Shown here in pieces: positions 18,687-27,623 of a stretch of DNA of 57,309 bases; position 1 is the first letter of the stretch, and the number at the start of each line of letters is the position of its first letter. The DNA is from Acidobacteriaceae bacterium (lineage in GTDB: Bacteria > Acidobacteriota > Terriglobia > Bryobacterales > Bryobacteraceae). The notes below the pieces were generated by a model. It was not told where the DNA came from, made no database searches, and worked only from the letters and a program-made list of their open reading frames with translations. Both the position numbers and the translations under genes were made by a program. The stretch covers positions 1 to 57,309 of the forward strand of contig JAFAMD010000045.1 in NCBI GenBank assembly GCA_019233755.1, read 5' to 3'.

Positions 18687-19838
18687 ATGATTTTTATCTG
18701 CCTCTTTATTGCAGCCATCCCGTTCATCTATTACTTGATTGCAATCTACAGCTCCTGGCGTTTCTTCGTTGAATCGCGACGCAAGCGGGCCGTAAGCCCG
18801 AACTTTACTCCCCCCGTCAGCAATCTGAAGCCTGTTAAGGGAACCGATCCCGACGCATATGACAATTTCGCAAGCTTCTGCCGTCAGGATTACCCCGATT
18901 ACGAACTTGTCTTCTGTGTCGATGGCGAAGACGCGCCGGTCATGGATGCGATAAACCGGCTGAAACGGGACTTTCCGGAACGTTCCATCCGCGTCCTCTT
19001 CGGATCGGACCGCGAAGCGGCCAACGACAAAGCGGCAAAGTTGGCGCGGCTGGTGAGGGAAGCCCGGCATGAAATTCTCGTGATCAGCGACAGCGATGTT
19101 CGCGCCCGCCCTGATTACCTGAAATCCGTGGTCGGGCCGCTTGCCGACCCGGAGGTCGGAGCCGTCACCGTGCCCTACGTTTCGACGGGCGAGACAACGC
19201 TTGCCGATAGCCTGCAGTCTGTCGGCATGCTTTCTGATTTCTACGCGGGCATTTTTGTGGCGCGCCAGTTGGATGGAGTGAAGTTCGCTCTCGGACCCAC
19301 AATCGCCACCACGCGATCTCAGCTTGGGCATTTCGGCGGGTATGATGCAATTTTGAATCGCCCCGGCGATGACCTGTTGATCGGCCGGTTGATAGCGGAG
19401 CAGGGCTACAGAGTAGAGCTGCTTTCGTACACGATTGAAACTGTTGCGGACTTCGGATCGCTCGCAGAACTCGTGCAAAAGCGCCTGCGATGGATCGTCG
19501 TGATGCGCCACATGCGGCCGGGAGGCCACCTTGGCTTGCTGCTGACCTACGGTCTGGTTTGGTCGGTGATCGCCGCTGCAGTTGCCCCTTCGGTCGCCAT
19601 CGGTGCGGCTTATCTTGGGCTGTACCTGGCTCTGCGCGTTCTGCTGACGATGGTCATCGGAAGCTATGGCTTGCGCCAGCCGTCCGCGCTAAAGAACATT
19701 GCGCTGATCCCGGTGTGGGATGCGATTGCGTTTGCGCTGTGGCTGATAAGCTTTACGCGCCGGAGCGTCCGCTGGCGCGGCAGCAATTACTACATCCGCG
19801 GCGGGCAACTCGTTCCGGTCGCCACAGCGGACGAGTAA
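18687..19838 (+). CDS. GT21 ceramide-glucosyltransferase-like enzyme (HpnI-like)
   Basis: A 383-residue membrane-bound GT-A glycosyltransferase. A signal-anchor helix occupies residues 5-22. The catalytic signatures are D79 (VDGEDAP), SDSDVRA at 134-140, GDDLLIG at 228-234 and a KRLRW box at 265-269, a variant of the (Q/R)xxRW motif. Two or three more helices follow at about 285-365. This layout fits ceramide glucosyltransferase or the hopanoid enzyme HpnI (which adds GlcNAc to bacteriohopanetetrol). No other hopanoid (hpn) genes are in the window. The lipid acceptor is therefore unknown; sphingolipid or hopanoid glycosylation are the leading options. Confidence 0.8.
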   Translation: MIFICLFIAAIPFIYYLIAIYSSWRFFVESRRKRAVSPNFTPPVSNLKPVKGTDPDAYDNFASFCRQDYPDYELVFCVDGEDAPVMDAINRLKRDFPERSIRVLFGSDREAANDKAAKLARLVREARHEILVISDSDVRARPDYLKSVVGPLADPEVGAVTVPYVSTGETTLADSLQSVGMLSDFYAGIFVARQLDGVKFALGPTIATTRSQLGHFGGYDAILNRPGDDLLIGRLIAEQGYRVELLSYTIETVADFGSLAELVQKRLRWIVVMRHMRPGGHLGLLLTYGLVWSVIAAAVAPSVAIGAAYLGLYLALRVLLTMVIGSYGLRQPSALKNIALIPVWDAIAFALWLISFTRRSVRWRGSNYYIRGGQLVPVATADE

Positions 19839-19877
19839 AAGCAGAAGTAACCGGCCGGAGCGACGCCGGCCGGAGCC

Positions 19878-20150
19878 TCACGCCTGTCCCTTTTTCTGAC
19901 AGAGTGGATTATCTTTCATCCGCTTCTCGAGTGCCGCCATCAACCGCGAATGGATTGGTTCGGGAATCGCCCGCGGCTCCATGCCCTTAAAAACCCGCAA
20001 CGTCTTTTGGGTCGTATCGCACACAACCCAGCAATTAGGGCATTCGTCCACGTGCCTTTGAAGTTCCGCTCGCGTATTCGGATCGAGATTCTCTTCGAGA
20101 TAATCGTTAAGCTCCTGCAGAAACTGCTTACAGGTAAGCAAACGCATCAT
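19878..20150 (-). CDS. zinc-finger anti-sigma factor
   Basis: A 90-residue soluble protein with an HVDECPNCW motif (H-x3-C-x2-C) typical of zf-HC2 anti-sigma factors. The first 25 residues (TCKQFLQELNDYLEENLD) are the usual helix that packs on sigma region 4 in this family. It has no transmembrane segment, unlike the two other anti-sigma factors in the window, so it may be a cytosolic redox or zinc sensor of the ZAS type. It overlaps the 3' end of the ECF sigma gene by 23 bases, strongly indicating an operon and likely translational coupling. Confidence 0.85.
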   Translation of the reverse strand: MMRLLTCKQFLQELNDYLEENLDPNTRAELQRHVDECPNCWVVCDTTQKTLRVFKGMEPRAIPEPIHSRLMAALEKRMKDNPLCQKKGQA

Positions 20151-20751
20151 CCCCCTTTCGCTTGAATTGCCGGGTCAGCTTCTCCCGAAGCTGCAGCCGT
20201 GCCCGGAGAAGACGACTCTTTATTGCTGAGATGGAAAGTCCCAACGCCTCCGCCGTTTCCTCTATCGACATTTCTTCGATGTCTCTTAGGATGAAAACGG
20301 TGCGATAGGCTGGCTTTAAACTTTGAATGGCTTCGTCCAGAATCTGCCCTAACTCTTCTCGTGAATAGGTCTGTTCCGGATTCTGGTCCCAAACGGCGAC
20401 TTCACGAACCACTTCGTCTTCGCCGGTATCAATTGGTTCATCCAACGGTACCGTGCGGTCTGAACGCCGCTTCCGCAGCTTCATCAGCGCCTCATTGACG
20501 GCGATCCTGACTAGCCATGTGTAGAACTTTGAATTGCCCTGGAAGTCATCCAGGTGGGTGTACGCCTTCAGAAATGTATCCTGCAATACATCTTCAGCAT
20601 CATCGTCGTTCTGAGTGATCTGCTTCGCCATGCGGAAAACCCGCCGGTCATAATGACTGACCAGTTCAGAAAACGCAGATGCATCGCCAGCTCTGGCGCG
20701 TGCTACCAAAGCCGACTCGTCGAAGCCAGGTGTTGCGGTCGAAGTACTCAC
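20128..20751 (-). CDS. ECF-type RNA polymerase sigma factor
   Basis: An ECF sigma factor of about 207 residues from a GTG start. Region 2 (DASAFSELVSHYDRRVFRM, then DDDAEDVLQDTFLKAY and FYTWLVRIAVNEALMKLRKR) and region 4 (YRTVFILRDIEEMSIEETA with SAIKSRLLRARLQLREKL) are complete. The start is uncertain: upstream in-frame sequence continues to an ATG at 20868, which would overlap thrS, and further still, but it is low-complexity and not family-like, so I chose the GTG at 20751. The partner anti-sigma gene overlaps its end. The thrS gene runs in the opposite direction 115 bases away, sharing the promoter region. Confidence 0.85.
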   Translation of the reverse strand: MSTSTATPGFDESALVARARAGDASAFSELVSHYDRRVFRMAKQITQNDDDAEDVLQDTFLKAYTHLDDFQGNSKFYTWLVRIAVNEALMKLRKRRSDRTVPLDEPIDTGEDEVVREVAVWDQNPEQTYSREELGQILDEAIQSLKPAYRTVFILRDIEEMSIEETAEALGLSISAIKSRLLRARLQLREKLTRQFKRKGDDAFAYL

Positions 20752-20866
20752 TCTAAAAGCAGTCTTCAGTCTATCAGCCGGGTCACTGTTTGCATCCGGG
20801 CCCAAGGCCGGCGGCGGCGTGGCGGCCGCCAAGTGTCTGATACTCTCGGAATTAACCCCTACAAAC

Positions 20867-22801
20867 ATGAGTAGTTTGACAATCATGCTCCCTGACGGAA
20901 GCGCACAAGCCGTTCCGGCAGGAACCCGGCCCATTGACGTGGCGAAATCCATCAGTCCCCGTCTTGCCGCAGACGCTATTGTCGCGCGCGTGAACGGTGA
21001 ACTTTTCGATTTGACCCGTCCCCTGGAGAAGGATGCAAAGCTGGAGATCCTGACCACGAAGAACCCTGAGGCCTTGCAGGTTTATCGCCACTCCACGGCG
21101 CATCTGCTCGCTGCCGCGGTTCTGGAGCTGTTTCCCGAAACTAAGTTGGGCATCGGCCCTCCCACCGATACGGGATTTTATTACGACTTCCAGCGTGATG
21201 CCAAGTTCACGCCGGAAGATCTAGAAAAGATCGAAGAGCGTATGCGCGAGTTGCAGGCCAAGAATCTGCCCTTCGAGCGGACGCTCACACCGAAAGCCGA
21301 GGGCCTGCAGAAGTATCAAGACGACTGGATGAAGCGCGAGCTGATTGAAGAGCGCGCGGGCGATGTCTTTTCGGAGTACACGCTCGGTCCCGATTTCATC
21401 GACTTTTGCCGCGGCCCCCACGTCCCGTCCACCGAAAAGCTCAAAGCTTTCAAGCTGCTCTCCATCGCCGGAGCTTATTGGAAAGGCGACGAGCACAACC
21501 CCCAGCTTCAGCGGATTTACGGCACCGCTTTCTTCACCAGGAAAGAACTCGACGAATACCTGGTGCGCCTCGAAGAAGCAAAGAAGCGCGATCACCGCAA
21601 GCTCGGCCAGGAGCTCGATCTTTTCAGCATCCAGGAACTGGCCGGCCCCGGCTTGATCTTTTTTCACCCCAAGGGCGGCGCGATTCGCAAAGTCATTGAA
21701 GACTGGATGCGGAACGAGTACCTCAAGCGCGGCTACTCATTGGTATATACGCCTCACATCGCTCGCAGCGACCTCTGGAAGACCTCCGGGCACTACAACT
21801 TCTATTCCGAAAACATGTTTACGCGCATGAAGCTGGACGACGGCGAGTACCAGCTCAAGCCGATGAACTGTCCGTTTCACATCCTGATCTATCGCGACCG
21901 TCTGCGCAGTTATCGCGACCTGCCGGTCCGTCTGGGTGAACTCGGCACGGTGTACCGTTACGAGCGTTCCGGAGTCATGCACGGTCTGCTGCGGGTGCGC
22001 GGGTTCACGCAGGACGATGCCCACATCTTCTGTACGCCGGATCAGATCGAGAACGAGGTCGTAGACTGCCTGCAGTTTGCCATCGACACCTTGAACACGT
22101 ACGGCTTTACGCAGTATGAAGCCGAATTATCCACCTGGGATGGAGGAGCAAGCGGCAAATACGATGGCGCGCCGGAACAGTGGGAACTTGCCGAGAAAGC
22201 ACTTCATCGCGCAACCGATCGCCTGAATATGAAGGTGAAGGTCTCGCCCGATGAAGCCGCGTTCTACGGTCCTAAGATCGACGTAAAACTGGTGGATGCC
22301 ATCGGCCGGCTCTGGCAGCTTTCGACTGTGCAGTTCGACTTTACGCTGCCGCGCCGTTTCGGCCTGGAATACATCGGGGAAGATGGCAAATCGCATCAGC
22401 CGTTGATGGTCCACCGGGCCTTATATGGTTCCATCGAGCGCTTCTTCGGCATCCTGATCGAACATTATGCCGGTGCATTCCCGGTATGGCTTGCTCCCGT
22501 GCAGGCTGCCGTGCTTCCGATCACCGATCGACAGTCTGAATACGCCAGGCAGGTCTATCAAAAACTGTTCGACGCCGGTTTTCGCGTTCAGCTCGATGAC
22601 CGCAACGAGAAGGTAAACCTCAAGATCCGTGAAGCGCAGTTGCAGAAGATCCCGTACATGCTTGTCATCGGCGACCGTGAGGCACAGTCGGGGCAGGTAG
22701 CCGTGCGCAACCGTAAGCACGGTGATCAAGGGGCGGTCAGCTTGGACGAGTTCGTCAAGCGCCTGTCGGACCTGGTTGATTCGAAGAGCCTGGAAGAATA
22801 A
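20867..22801 (+). CDS. thrS: threonyl-tRNA synthetase
   Basis: A 644-residue class II synthetase that charges tRNA-Thr. The N-terminal TGS domain starts with MLPDGS and ends near residue 65. The editing (SAD) domain has the H75-x3-H79 pair (HSTAHLL). The catalytic domain contains MNCPFH with C335 as the likely zinc ligand. Near the end are the motif III segment and the anticodon-binding domain (LPITDRQSEYARQVYQKL). The start at the second of several ATGs is chosen so that the TGS domain begins at residue 1-10; an upstream extension of 16 residues is unlikely. No obvious Shine-Dalgarno site is seen. Confidence 0.97.
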   Translation: MSSLTIMLPDGSAQAVPAGTRPIDVAKSISPRLAADAIVARVNGELFDLTRPLEKDAKLEILTTKNPEALQVYRHSTAHLLAAAVLELFPETKLGIGPPTDTGFYYDFQRDAKFTPEDLEKIEERMRELQAKNLPFERTLTPKAEGLQKYQDDWMKRELIEERAGDVFSEYTLGPDFIDFCRGPHVPSTEKLKAFKLLSIAGAYWKGDEHNPQLQRIYGTAFFTRKELDEYLVRLEEAKKRDHRKLGQELDLFSIQELAGPGLIFFHPKGGAIRKVIEDWMRNEYLKRGYSLVYTPHIARSDLWKTSGHYNFYSENMFTRMKLDDGEYQLKPMNCPFHILIYRDRLRSYRDLPVRLGELGTVYRYERSGVMHGLLRVRGFTQDDAHIFCTPDQIENEVVDCLQFAIDTLNTYGFTQYEAELSTWDGGASGKYDGAPEQWELAEKALHRATDRLNMKVKVSPDEAAFYGPKIDVKLVDAIGRLWQLSTVQFDFTLPRRFGLEYIGEDGKSHQPLMVHRALYGSIERFFGILIEHYAGAFPVWLAPVQAAVLPITDRQSEYARQVYQKLFDAGFRVQLDDRNEKVNLKIREAQLQKIPYMLVIGDREAQSGQVAVRNRKHGDQGAVSLDEFVKRLSDLVDSKSLEE

Positions 22802-22834
22802 ACACCTGGAAGAGCAAACAATGGAAGCCCGCAT

Positions 22835-25096
22835 CTACGGTGCGGGTTTCACCCGTAGCACCTGCCTAGCGTCCACATGGTTAAATTCCATGGGAAAACT
22901 CTGCCCGGAATAATAGGCCGCCCATTGATCTTTGTAGTGACGAGACGCCACGTGGCCTGATTCGCCCACCACCAGATTCTGCACCGATTTGTCAGGGTCG
23001 CCGAGGTCGACTACCATTCGCTCTGAAGGTCCCAGTGTCGTGGTCGTCTGCTTCACCGTAGTGCCGGAACCGCTCATCTCTACCGTGCCGATATCGAAGA
23101 AACGATCAATAACCGGTAGTTCCTTGCCCACCGGGTGAAGCAGTTTCCACTGGAGCATCCGCCCCCATCTCCAGCGCGATAGCGGAGTGCCCTGCCGTGT
23201 TCTGCCTTCCCGCAGTGCCGCACTGAGGTTCTGGATGATCCACACGTCCCAGTTATCACCCGGGACCCACCCCTTCGGCCGCGTCCTGAGCAGGGTTTCT
23301 ATAATTTGGGGCCTCGGGCGAATGTCCGGCACGGCGCGCATCTCATGCTGAGCGCCGATTGTCCCTGCTGAGCCCTGCGACCGCGGGAGCGATACCACGA
23401 GCGCCGCTGCAAGTCTATTGTGGAGAAGCTCGGTAATCATCGGCGCGGCTTCATCCTTCTCCATCTGGCCATTCCAGGCCCGCAGCACCGCAATGGCTTC
23501 GTGCACCATGGGATCGTTACTTCCCGACTTGCCGCAAGCCGCAATCGCCTGCCGCGCCAGGAAGTGATCGTATGCGGAATACACATCCTTCTGCACAGCG
23601 AGCATGTCGCCGACGGTCAGCTTGCTTTTGGCCATGAGGCGTGCTCGAACCTGCTCCATTCGGTATCTGTCAGCGAAACTGCCGCCCACCTGATAAGGGT
23701 AGCCGGGAAGGAACGTATCCTGGTTCGAAGTGGCGACAATGCCTGAAGCCGGATTGAAAACAGACGGCAATTGCTCGAAAGGAATGTACCCCTCCCATTC
23801 GAACTTGCCGGATGCTCCGTCGAGCGGCACATCGCCATCGAATCCACGCCGGATCGGCACGGCACCCGCAGCCTGATAACCGATATTCCCGGCTCTGTCC
23901 GCGTAAATGAAATTCTGGCCAGGTCCCCAGAAAGTCTTCAGCGCGTCGCGAAATTGCTGCCAGTTCTGCGCGCGGTCGAGATCAAAGATCGGAAATCCGA
24001 ATCCGTCGGTCGCGCTCCAGCGCATGCTGTAAATCTTATTGCCAGCCTCATAGATGACCGGGCCGTGCCGCGTCACCCAGACGGGTAGCGTCACCGGCTT
24101 ACGCCCCTTGACGCCGATGACCTCCGTGTCGAGTTGTGCCTGCTCCACTTTGTTTTGATACAGATACCGCCCGGTTCGAGGATCAAGCTGTTCTGCGTAC
24201 AGGTCCATCACGTCGGCCTGCAGATTCGTAACGCCCCAGGCAATTTGCTGATTATGGCCAGTGATCACACCCGGAACGCCCGGCAGGGCCGCACCTGAAA
24301 CATCCAGGCCCGGCGCCTTCAAGTGCACGAGATGCCAGGTACCCGGAATGCTGTACGACAGGTGCGGATCATTCGCTGCCATCGGCTTCCCGTCGGCGGC
24401 GTGCGCACCAGAAACGGCCCAGGCATTCGACCCGGGGCTGCCATACGCTCCCTGCGTTGCAGGAAAGAGGTAGTGCACTCTGGCCGCATCCGCCCCGCTT
24501 GCCAGCAGTTCGCCCTTCGATATTTCAAATAGCGAGGAATCCGTCAGGTCGCGAAACATCACAAGGCCCACCACAACGGAATCGGTAATCGTCCAGGGCT
24601 TCGGGTCGTACACGTTTCCGGGCAGCGAGAACTCCAACTCATAATCGCCGCGATGTGTGTCGATGAAGTAGTTCACGCCGCGCGCGTAAGCCACCAGAAC
24701 TGCACGCTGGTCTGCCGGCAGCCGCTCGGCCCCGGCTTCGGCAATAGCACGCATCCGCATCCTTCGCGACTGCTCATCCGCACCCAGCATGCCCGGGCCG
24801 AAAACCTCCGCGAGTTCGCCGGCACCGAACCGCCGGAGCCCGTCCATTTGCCACAATCGGTCTTGGGCGGTTACAAAGCCTTGCAGGAAAATGGCGTCCT
24901 GCCAGGTGGAGGCTGTGACGTGTGGCACGCCGCGCGCGTCGCGTTCGACAATCGCAGGCCCGCTCACCGGAGCTGTAATTTCGCCGGAAGTCTTTGGCAG
25001 CGGCCGGATCGCGTACCAGTACACGGCGATCGCAAGCAGTAAAACCAGAACCGCTATGCTCACATTGATGATGCGCAACAGGCGGGGCGGCACCAA
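22835..25096 (-). CDS. penicillin acylase family (Ntn hydrolase) protein
   Basis: A 753-residue secreted or membrane-anchored Ntn-hydrolase precursor. An N-terminal hydrophobic helix at residues 10-30 is followed by an A-chain of about 190 residues. The autocleavage site and nucleophile S223 sit in PGSNAWAVSG, and the sequence after it (KPMAANDPHL) matches the B-chain of penicillin acylases, quorum-quenching acyl-homoserine-lactone acylases and related enzymes. The substrate cannot be told from this. Relatives hydrolyse penicillins, AHLs or other acyl amides in the periplasm. It ends just downstream of thrS, convergently. Length is in the usual 700-850 range and no frame breaks were found. 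Confidence 0.88.
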   Translation of the reverse strand: MVPPRLLRIINVSIAVLVLLLAIAVYWYAIRPLPKTSGEITAPVSGPAIVERDARGVPHVTASTWQDAIFLQGFVTAQDRLWQMDGLRRFGAGELAEVFGPGMLGADEQSRRMRMRAIAEAGAERLPADQRAVLVAYARGVNYFIDTHRGDYELEFSLPGNVYDPKPWTITDSVVVGLVMFRDLTDSSLFEISKGELLASGADAARVHYLFPATQGAYGSPGSNAWAVSGAHAADGKPMAANDPHLSYSIPGTWHLVHLKAPGLDVSGAALPGVPGVITGHNQQIAWGVTNLQADVMDLYAEQLDPRTGRYLYQNKVEQAQLDTEVIGVKGRKPVTLPVWVTRHGPVIYEAGNKIYSMRWSATDGFGFPIFDLDRAQNWQQFRDALKTFWGPGQNFIYADRAGNIGYQAAGAVPIRRGFDGDVPLDGASGKFEWEGYIPFEQLPSVFNPASGIVATSNQDTFLPGYPYQVGGSFADRYRMEQVRARLMAKSKLTVGDMLAVQKDVYSAYDHFLARQAIAACGKSGSNDPMVHEAIAVLRAWNGQMEKDEAAPMITELLHNRLAAALVVSLPRSQGSAGTIGAQHEMRAVPDIRPRPQIIETLLRTRPKGWVPGDNWDVWIIQNLSAALREGRTRQGTPLSRWRWGRMLQWKLLHPVGKELPVIDRFFDIGTVEMSGSGTTVKQTTTTLGPSERMVVDLGDPDKSVQNLVVGESGHVASRHYKDQWAAYYSGQSFPMEFNHVDARQVLRVKPAP

Positions 25097-25150
25097 CCGA
25101 TTTTACTCTGTGGTGCAAACCAGCCTCTGGTCACACTCCATCTAGCACCC

Positions 25151-26500
25151 ATGCCCCTGCGCTTCCTCATTCTTGTCCTGATCATCGCGATGAACGGCTT
25201 TTTTGCGGCGGCGGAGGTCTCCCTCGTTTCCGTCCGCCAGTCGCGTCTGCGAGAGCTCGCTGAACGGGGGCAGGCCGGGGCGCAGAGCGCTCTCAGTCTG
25301 CTGGCGAACCCCGGCAGACTCCTGTCTGTGACGCAAGTCGGAGTAACATTAGCCAGCCTCGGCCTCGGCTGGGCTGGTGAAGGAACCGTTTACAACCTGC
25401 TGCGCAGCACGTTCGAACCGCTGGAGATTCACATCCCGGTCAAAGTGCTCCATGGCGTGGCATTTGCGCTCGCGTTTCTCCTTATCAGCTACGCGCACGT
25501 CATCTTCGGTGAAGTTGTACCGAAAAACCTGGCGCTTGAGAAGGCAGACCGCGTTGCCGTGTTCGCCGCCCCGGCGCTGCTTGTCTTTTACCGTATTTCG
25601 CAGCCATTCGTAGTAATCATCGAGCGAACCTCCGCGATAGTGCTCCGCGTGCTCGGTCTTAGTCCCGGCCACGCGCATGGCGGCCATTCCCCTGAGGAAC
25701 TGAAATACATCGTTCAGTCGAGCCGTCATGAAGGACATCTGCAGCAATTCGAGCAGGACGCCATCCAACGCCTGATCGAACTCTCTGACTATTCCGCTCG
25801 CGAGATTATGACACCGCGCCACAGCATCGTTTCCGTTCCCGTCGACGCGGATCTCGACACGGTGCTCAGTATCATGACCGAGCATAAGTTCTCGCGCGTG
25901 CCGGTGTACGAAGATCGCCCTGAACAGATTATCGGCATTCTGCACTACAAAGACCTAATGCGCGTTTGGGATGAGCGCCGGTTCGCTCACGACCGCCGCC
26001 GCACGGCCAGGCCGTTTCGCTTGCGCCGCTTCCTTCGCAAGCCGATTGTGGTTCCGGAGACCAAGCCACTGAATCAGCTCATCGACGAATTCCGCCTAAC
26101 TCACATGCATTTGGCGCTGGTGGTCGACGAGTTCGGCACGGTTACCGGATTGGTGACACTCGAAAACGTACTCGAACAGATTTTCGGCGACATCGGTGAT
26201 GAGCATGACGTTGTCCGCCCCACACCGTCGTACCAGGAGCGCGTGCTCCAACTGGAGGGAAGCACCACCATACGCGAACTCGAGACGCGCTACCAGATCG
26301 GCCTGCCGAGCGAAGCAGGTTTCGAAACTCTCGCCGGGTTCCTGCTGTTCCAATTCGGATACATACCGAAAGTGAAAGACTCCGTCGAGTACAACGGCCG
26401 CCGTTTCACCGTCACCGACATGGAGCGCAATCGCATCGCAACCGTGCTGATCGAAAAGCTGGATCCGAAACACGAGCCCGATCCTGTGAACGAGGGATAG
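25151..26500 (+). CDS. CorC/HlyC-type DUF21-CBS membrane protein
   Basis: A 449-residue protein of the CNNM/CorC group. A DUF21 transmembrane domain (four helices, residues about 1-150, beginning LRFLILVLIIAMNGFFAAAEVSL) is followed by two CBS domains (about 215-345, with TPRHSIVSVPVDADLDTVL and LALVVDEFGTVTGLVTLE) and a C-terminal CorC_HlyC domain (to about 435). Members export divalent cations such as magnesium or cobalt, and some are called hemolysins by old naming. The last bases before the stop are part of a 23-base tandem repeat that continues into the intergenic region. Neighbours give no further clue. Confidence 0.85.
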   Translation: MPLRFLILVLIIAMNGFFAAAEVSLVSVRQSRLRELAERGQAGAQSALSLLANPGRLLSVTQVGVTLASLGLGWAGEGTVYNLLRSTFEPLEIHIPVKVLHGVAFALAFLLISYAHVIFGEVVPKNLALEKADRVAVFAAPALLVFYRISQPFVVIIERTSAIVLRVLGLSPGHAHGGHSPEELKYIVQSSRHEGHLQQFEQDAIQRLIELSDYSAREIMTPRHSIVSVPVDADLDTVLSIMTEHKFSRVPVYEDRPEQIIGILHYKDLMRVWDERRFAHDRRRTARPFRLRRFLRKPIVVPETKPLNQLIDEFRLTHMHLALVVDEFGTVTGLVTLENVLEQIFGDIGDEHDVVRPTPSYQERVLQLEGSTTIRELETRYQIGLPSEAGFETLAGFLLFQFGYIPKVKDSVEYNGRRFTVTDMERNRIATVLIEKLDPKHEPDPVNEG

Positions 26501-26539
26501 CCGTTTTTTGTAATTAGGGATAGCCAGTTTTTATAATTA
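26494..26539. repeat. 23-base direct tandem repeat, two units
   Basis: Two imperfect copies in a row (GGGATAGCC...TTTTTGTAATTA and GGGATAGCC...TTTTTATAATTA). The first unit contains the stop codon of the CorC gene. AT-rich with T-runs. It may be a replication-slippage product or part of a termination region. Confidence 0.65.
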
Positions 26540-26557
26540 AGAGAGCACCCACGACCG

Positions 26558-27535
26558 TTGAACTCCGCGCCGAGTATCGCGGGGCGGAGACCAAAGATTC
26601 ACGAAAAACCACATCGCGTTGCCTACTTCGCCCTGATCGCCGTGTGCTTCTTCTGGGGCACGACGTATCTTGGTATCCGCATTGCGCTGGAGTCCTTTCC
26701 GCCGCTGTATCTCATCGCGATCCGGTATGTGATCTCCGGCGCCATTCTTCTCGCCGCCGCTGCTCTCAGTGGAGCAAGATTACCCAGGGGCCGCGAGCTT
26801 TTTTACACCGCGGTCTGCGGGACGATCTGCATCGGCATCGGCAACGGTTGCCTGGCGATCTCCGAAGAATGGATTCCGAGCGGTCTTGCCGCGCTCTTCT
26901 ACACGACTGCACCGTTTCTCATGGTGGGCATCGATGCAGTTCTCCCGGGAGGCAAACGCCCGCAACTATCTACTCTCGGCGGCCTGCTCTTCGGCTTATG
27001 CGGAGTGGTCTATCTGGTCTTGCCCGCCGCTTCTCATGAAGGGTTGAGCGGGCGGACGTTCTCGGGTTTCCTCATTCTTCAATTGAGCGGCATCGGCTGG
27101 GTGTTGGGCTCGCTGCTGCAAAAGCGGGTCCGCACGCAAGCTCAGCCCTTCGTCAACGGAGCCGTACAGCAGCTCGCAGCCGGAACGGCTATGTTCGTTC
27201 CTGCCGCTTTCTTTGAAAAATTTCCGCACGCGATCTCGCTTCGCTCAGAGCTTGCTATCGCCTACCTGGTAGTCTTCGGATCGATCATCGGTTTCAGCTC
27301 GTTTATCTATTCGATGGCACGGCTTCCCGTTGCCATCGTCTCGATCTACACATTCGTCAATCCGGTGGTCGCCGTCCTGCTCGGGTGGTTCTTCTTCCGC
27401 GAGCCCTTCGGTTACCGGGAGGCTGCCGCCATGCTGATCATTTTTGCCGGAATCGCGCTGGTTCGATGGAGTGAAGCAGCCGTGCGGACCCCGATATCCG
27501 CCCCCGCTCCGGATGAAGTCGGCGCAATCGAATAA
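26558..27535 (+). CDS. EamA-family (drug/metabolite) transporter
   Basis: A 325-residue permease with about ten transmembrane helices in two EamA repeats, starting with YFALIAVCFFWGTTYLGIR (helix 1) and ending with AAMLIIFAGIALVRW. DMT exporters remove amino acids, sugars or drugs; the substrate cannot be deduced. Translation starts at TTG. It lies 57 bases after the CorC-like gene and may share its transcript. A tandem 40-base repeat follows its stop directly. Confidence 0.88.
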   Translation: MNSAPSIAGRRPKIHEKPHRVAYFALIAVCFFWGTTYLGIRIALESFPPLYLIAIRYVISGAILLAAAALSGARLPRGRELFYTAVCGTICIGIGNGCLAISEEWIPSGLAALFYTTAPFLMVGIDAVLPGGKRPQLSTLGGLLFGLCGVVYLVLPAASHEGLSGRTFSGFLILQLSGIGWVLGSLLQKRVRTQAQPFVNGAVQQLAAGTAMFVPAAFFEKFPHAISLRSELAIAYLVVFGSIIGFSSFIYSMARLPVAIVSIYTFVNPVVAVLLGWFFFREPFGYREAAAMLIIFAGIALVRWSEAAVRTPISAPAPDEVGAIE

Positions 27536-27541
27536 CACGCG

Positions 27542-27621
27542 AAATGGATGAGCCCGCATTTCTCAGCGAGGCGAAGACTCAAAATGGATGAGCCCGCGTT
27601 TCTCAGCGAGGCGAAGACCCA
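27542..27621. repeat. 40-base direct tandem repeat, two units
   Basis: Two nearly identical 40-base units (AAATGGATGAGCCCGC...CGAAGACTCA and the same ending GACCCA) lie between the EamA stop and the DinB stop, which are convergent. The two copies differ at two positions. Each contains a CTCAGCGAG stretch. It may be a REP-like element or a slippage duplication. Confidence 0.75.
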
Positions 27622-27623
27622 AA

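Noticed and set aside
20752..21057. Long N-terminal extension of the second ECF sigma factor
   Set aside because: It runs into thrS, is low complexity, and is not similar to ECF region 2.
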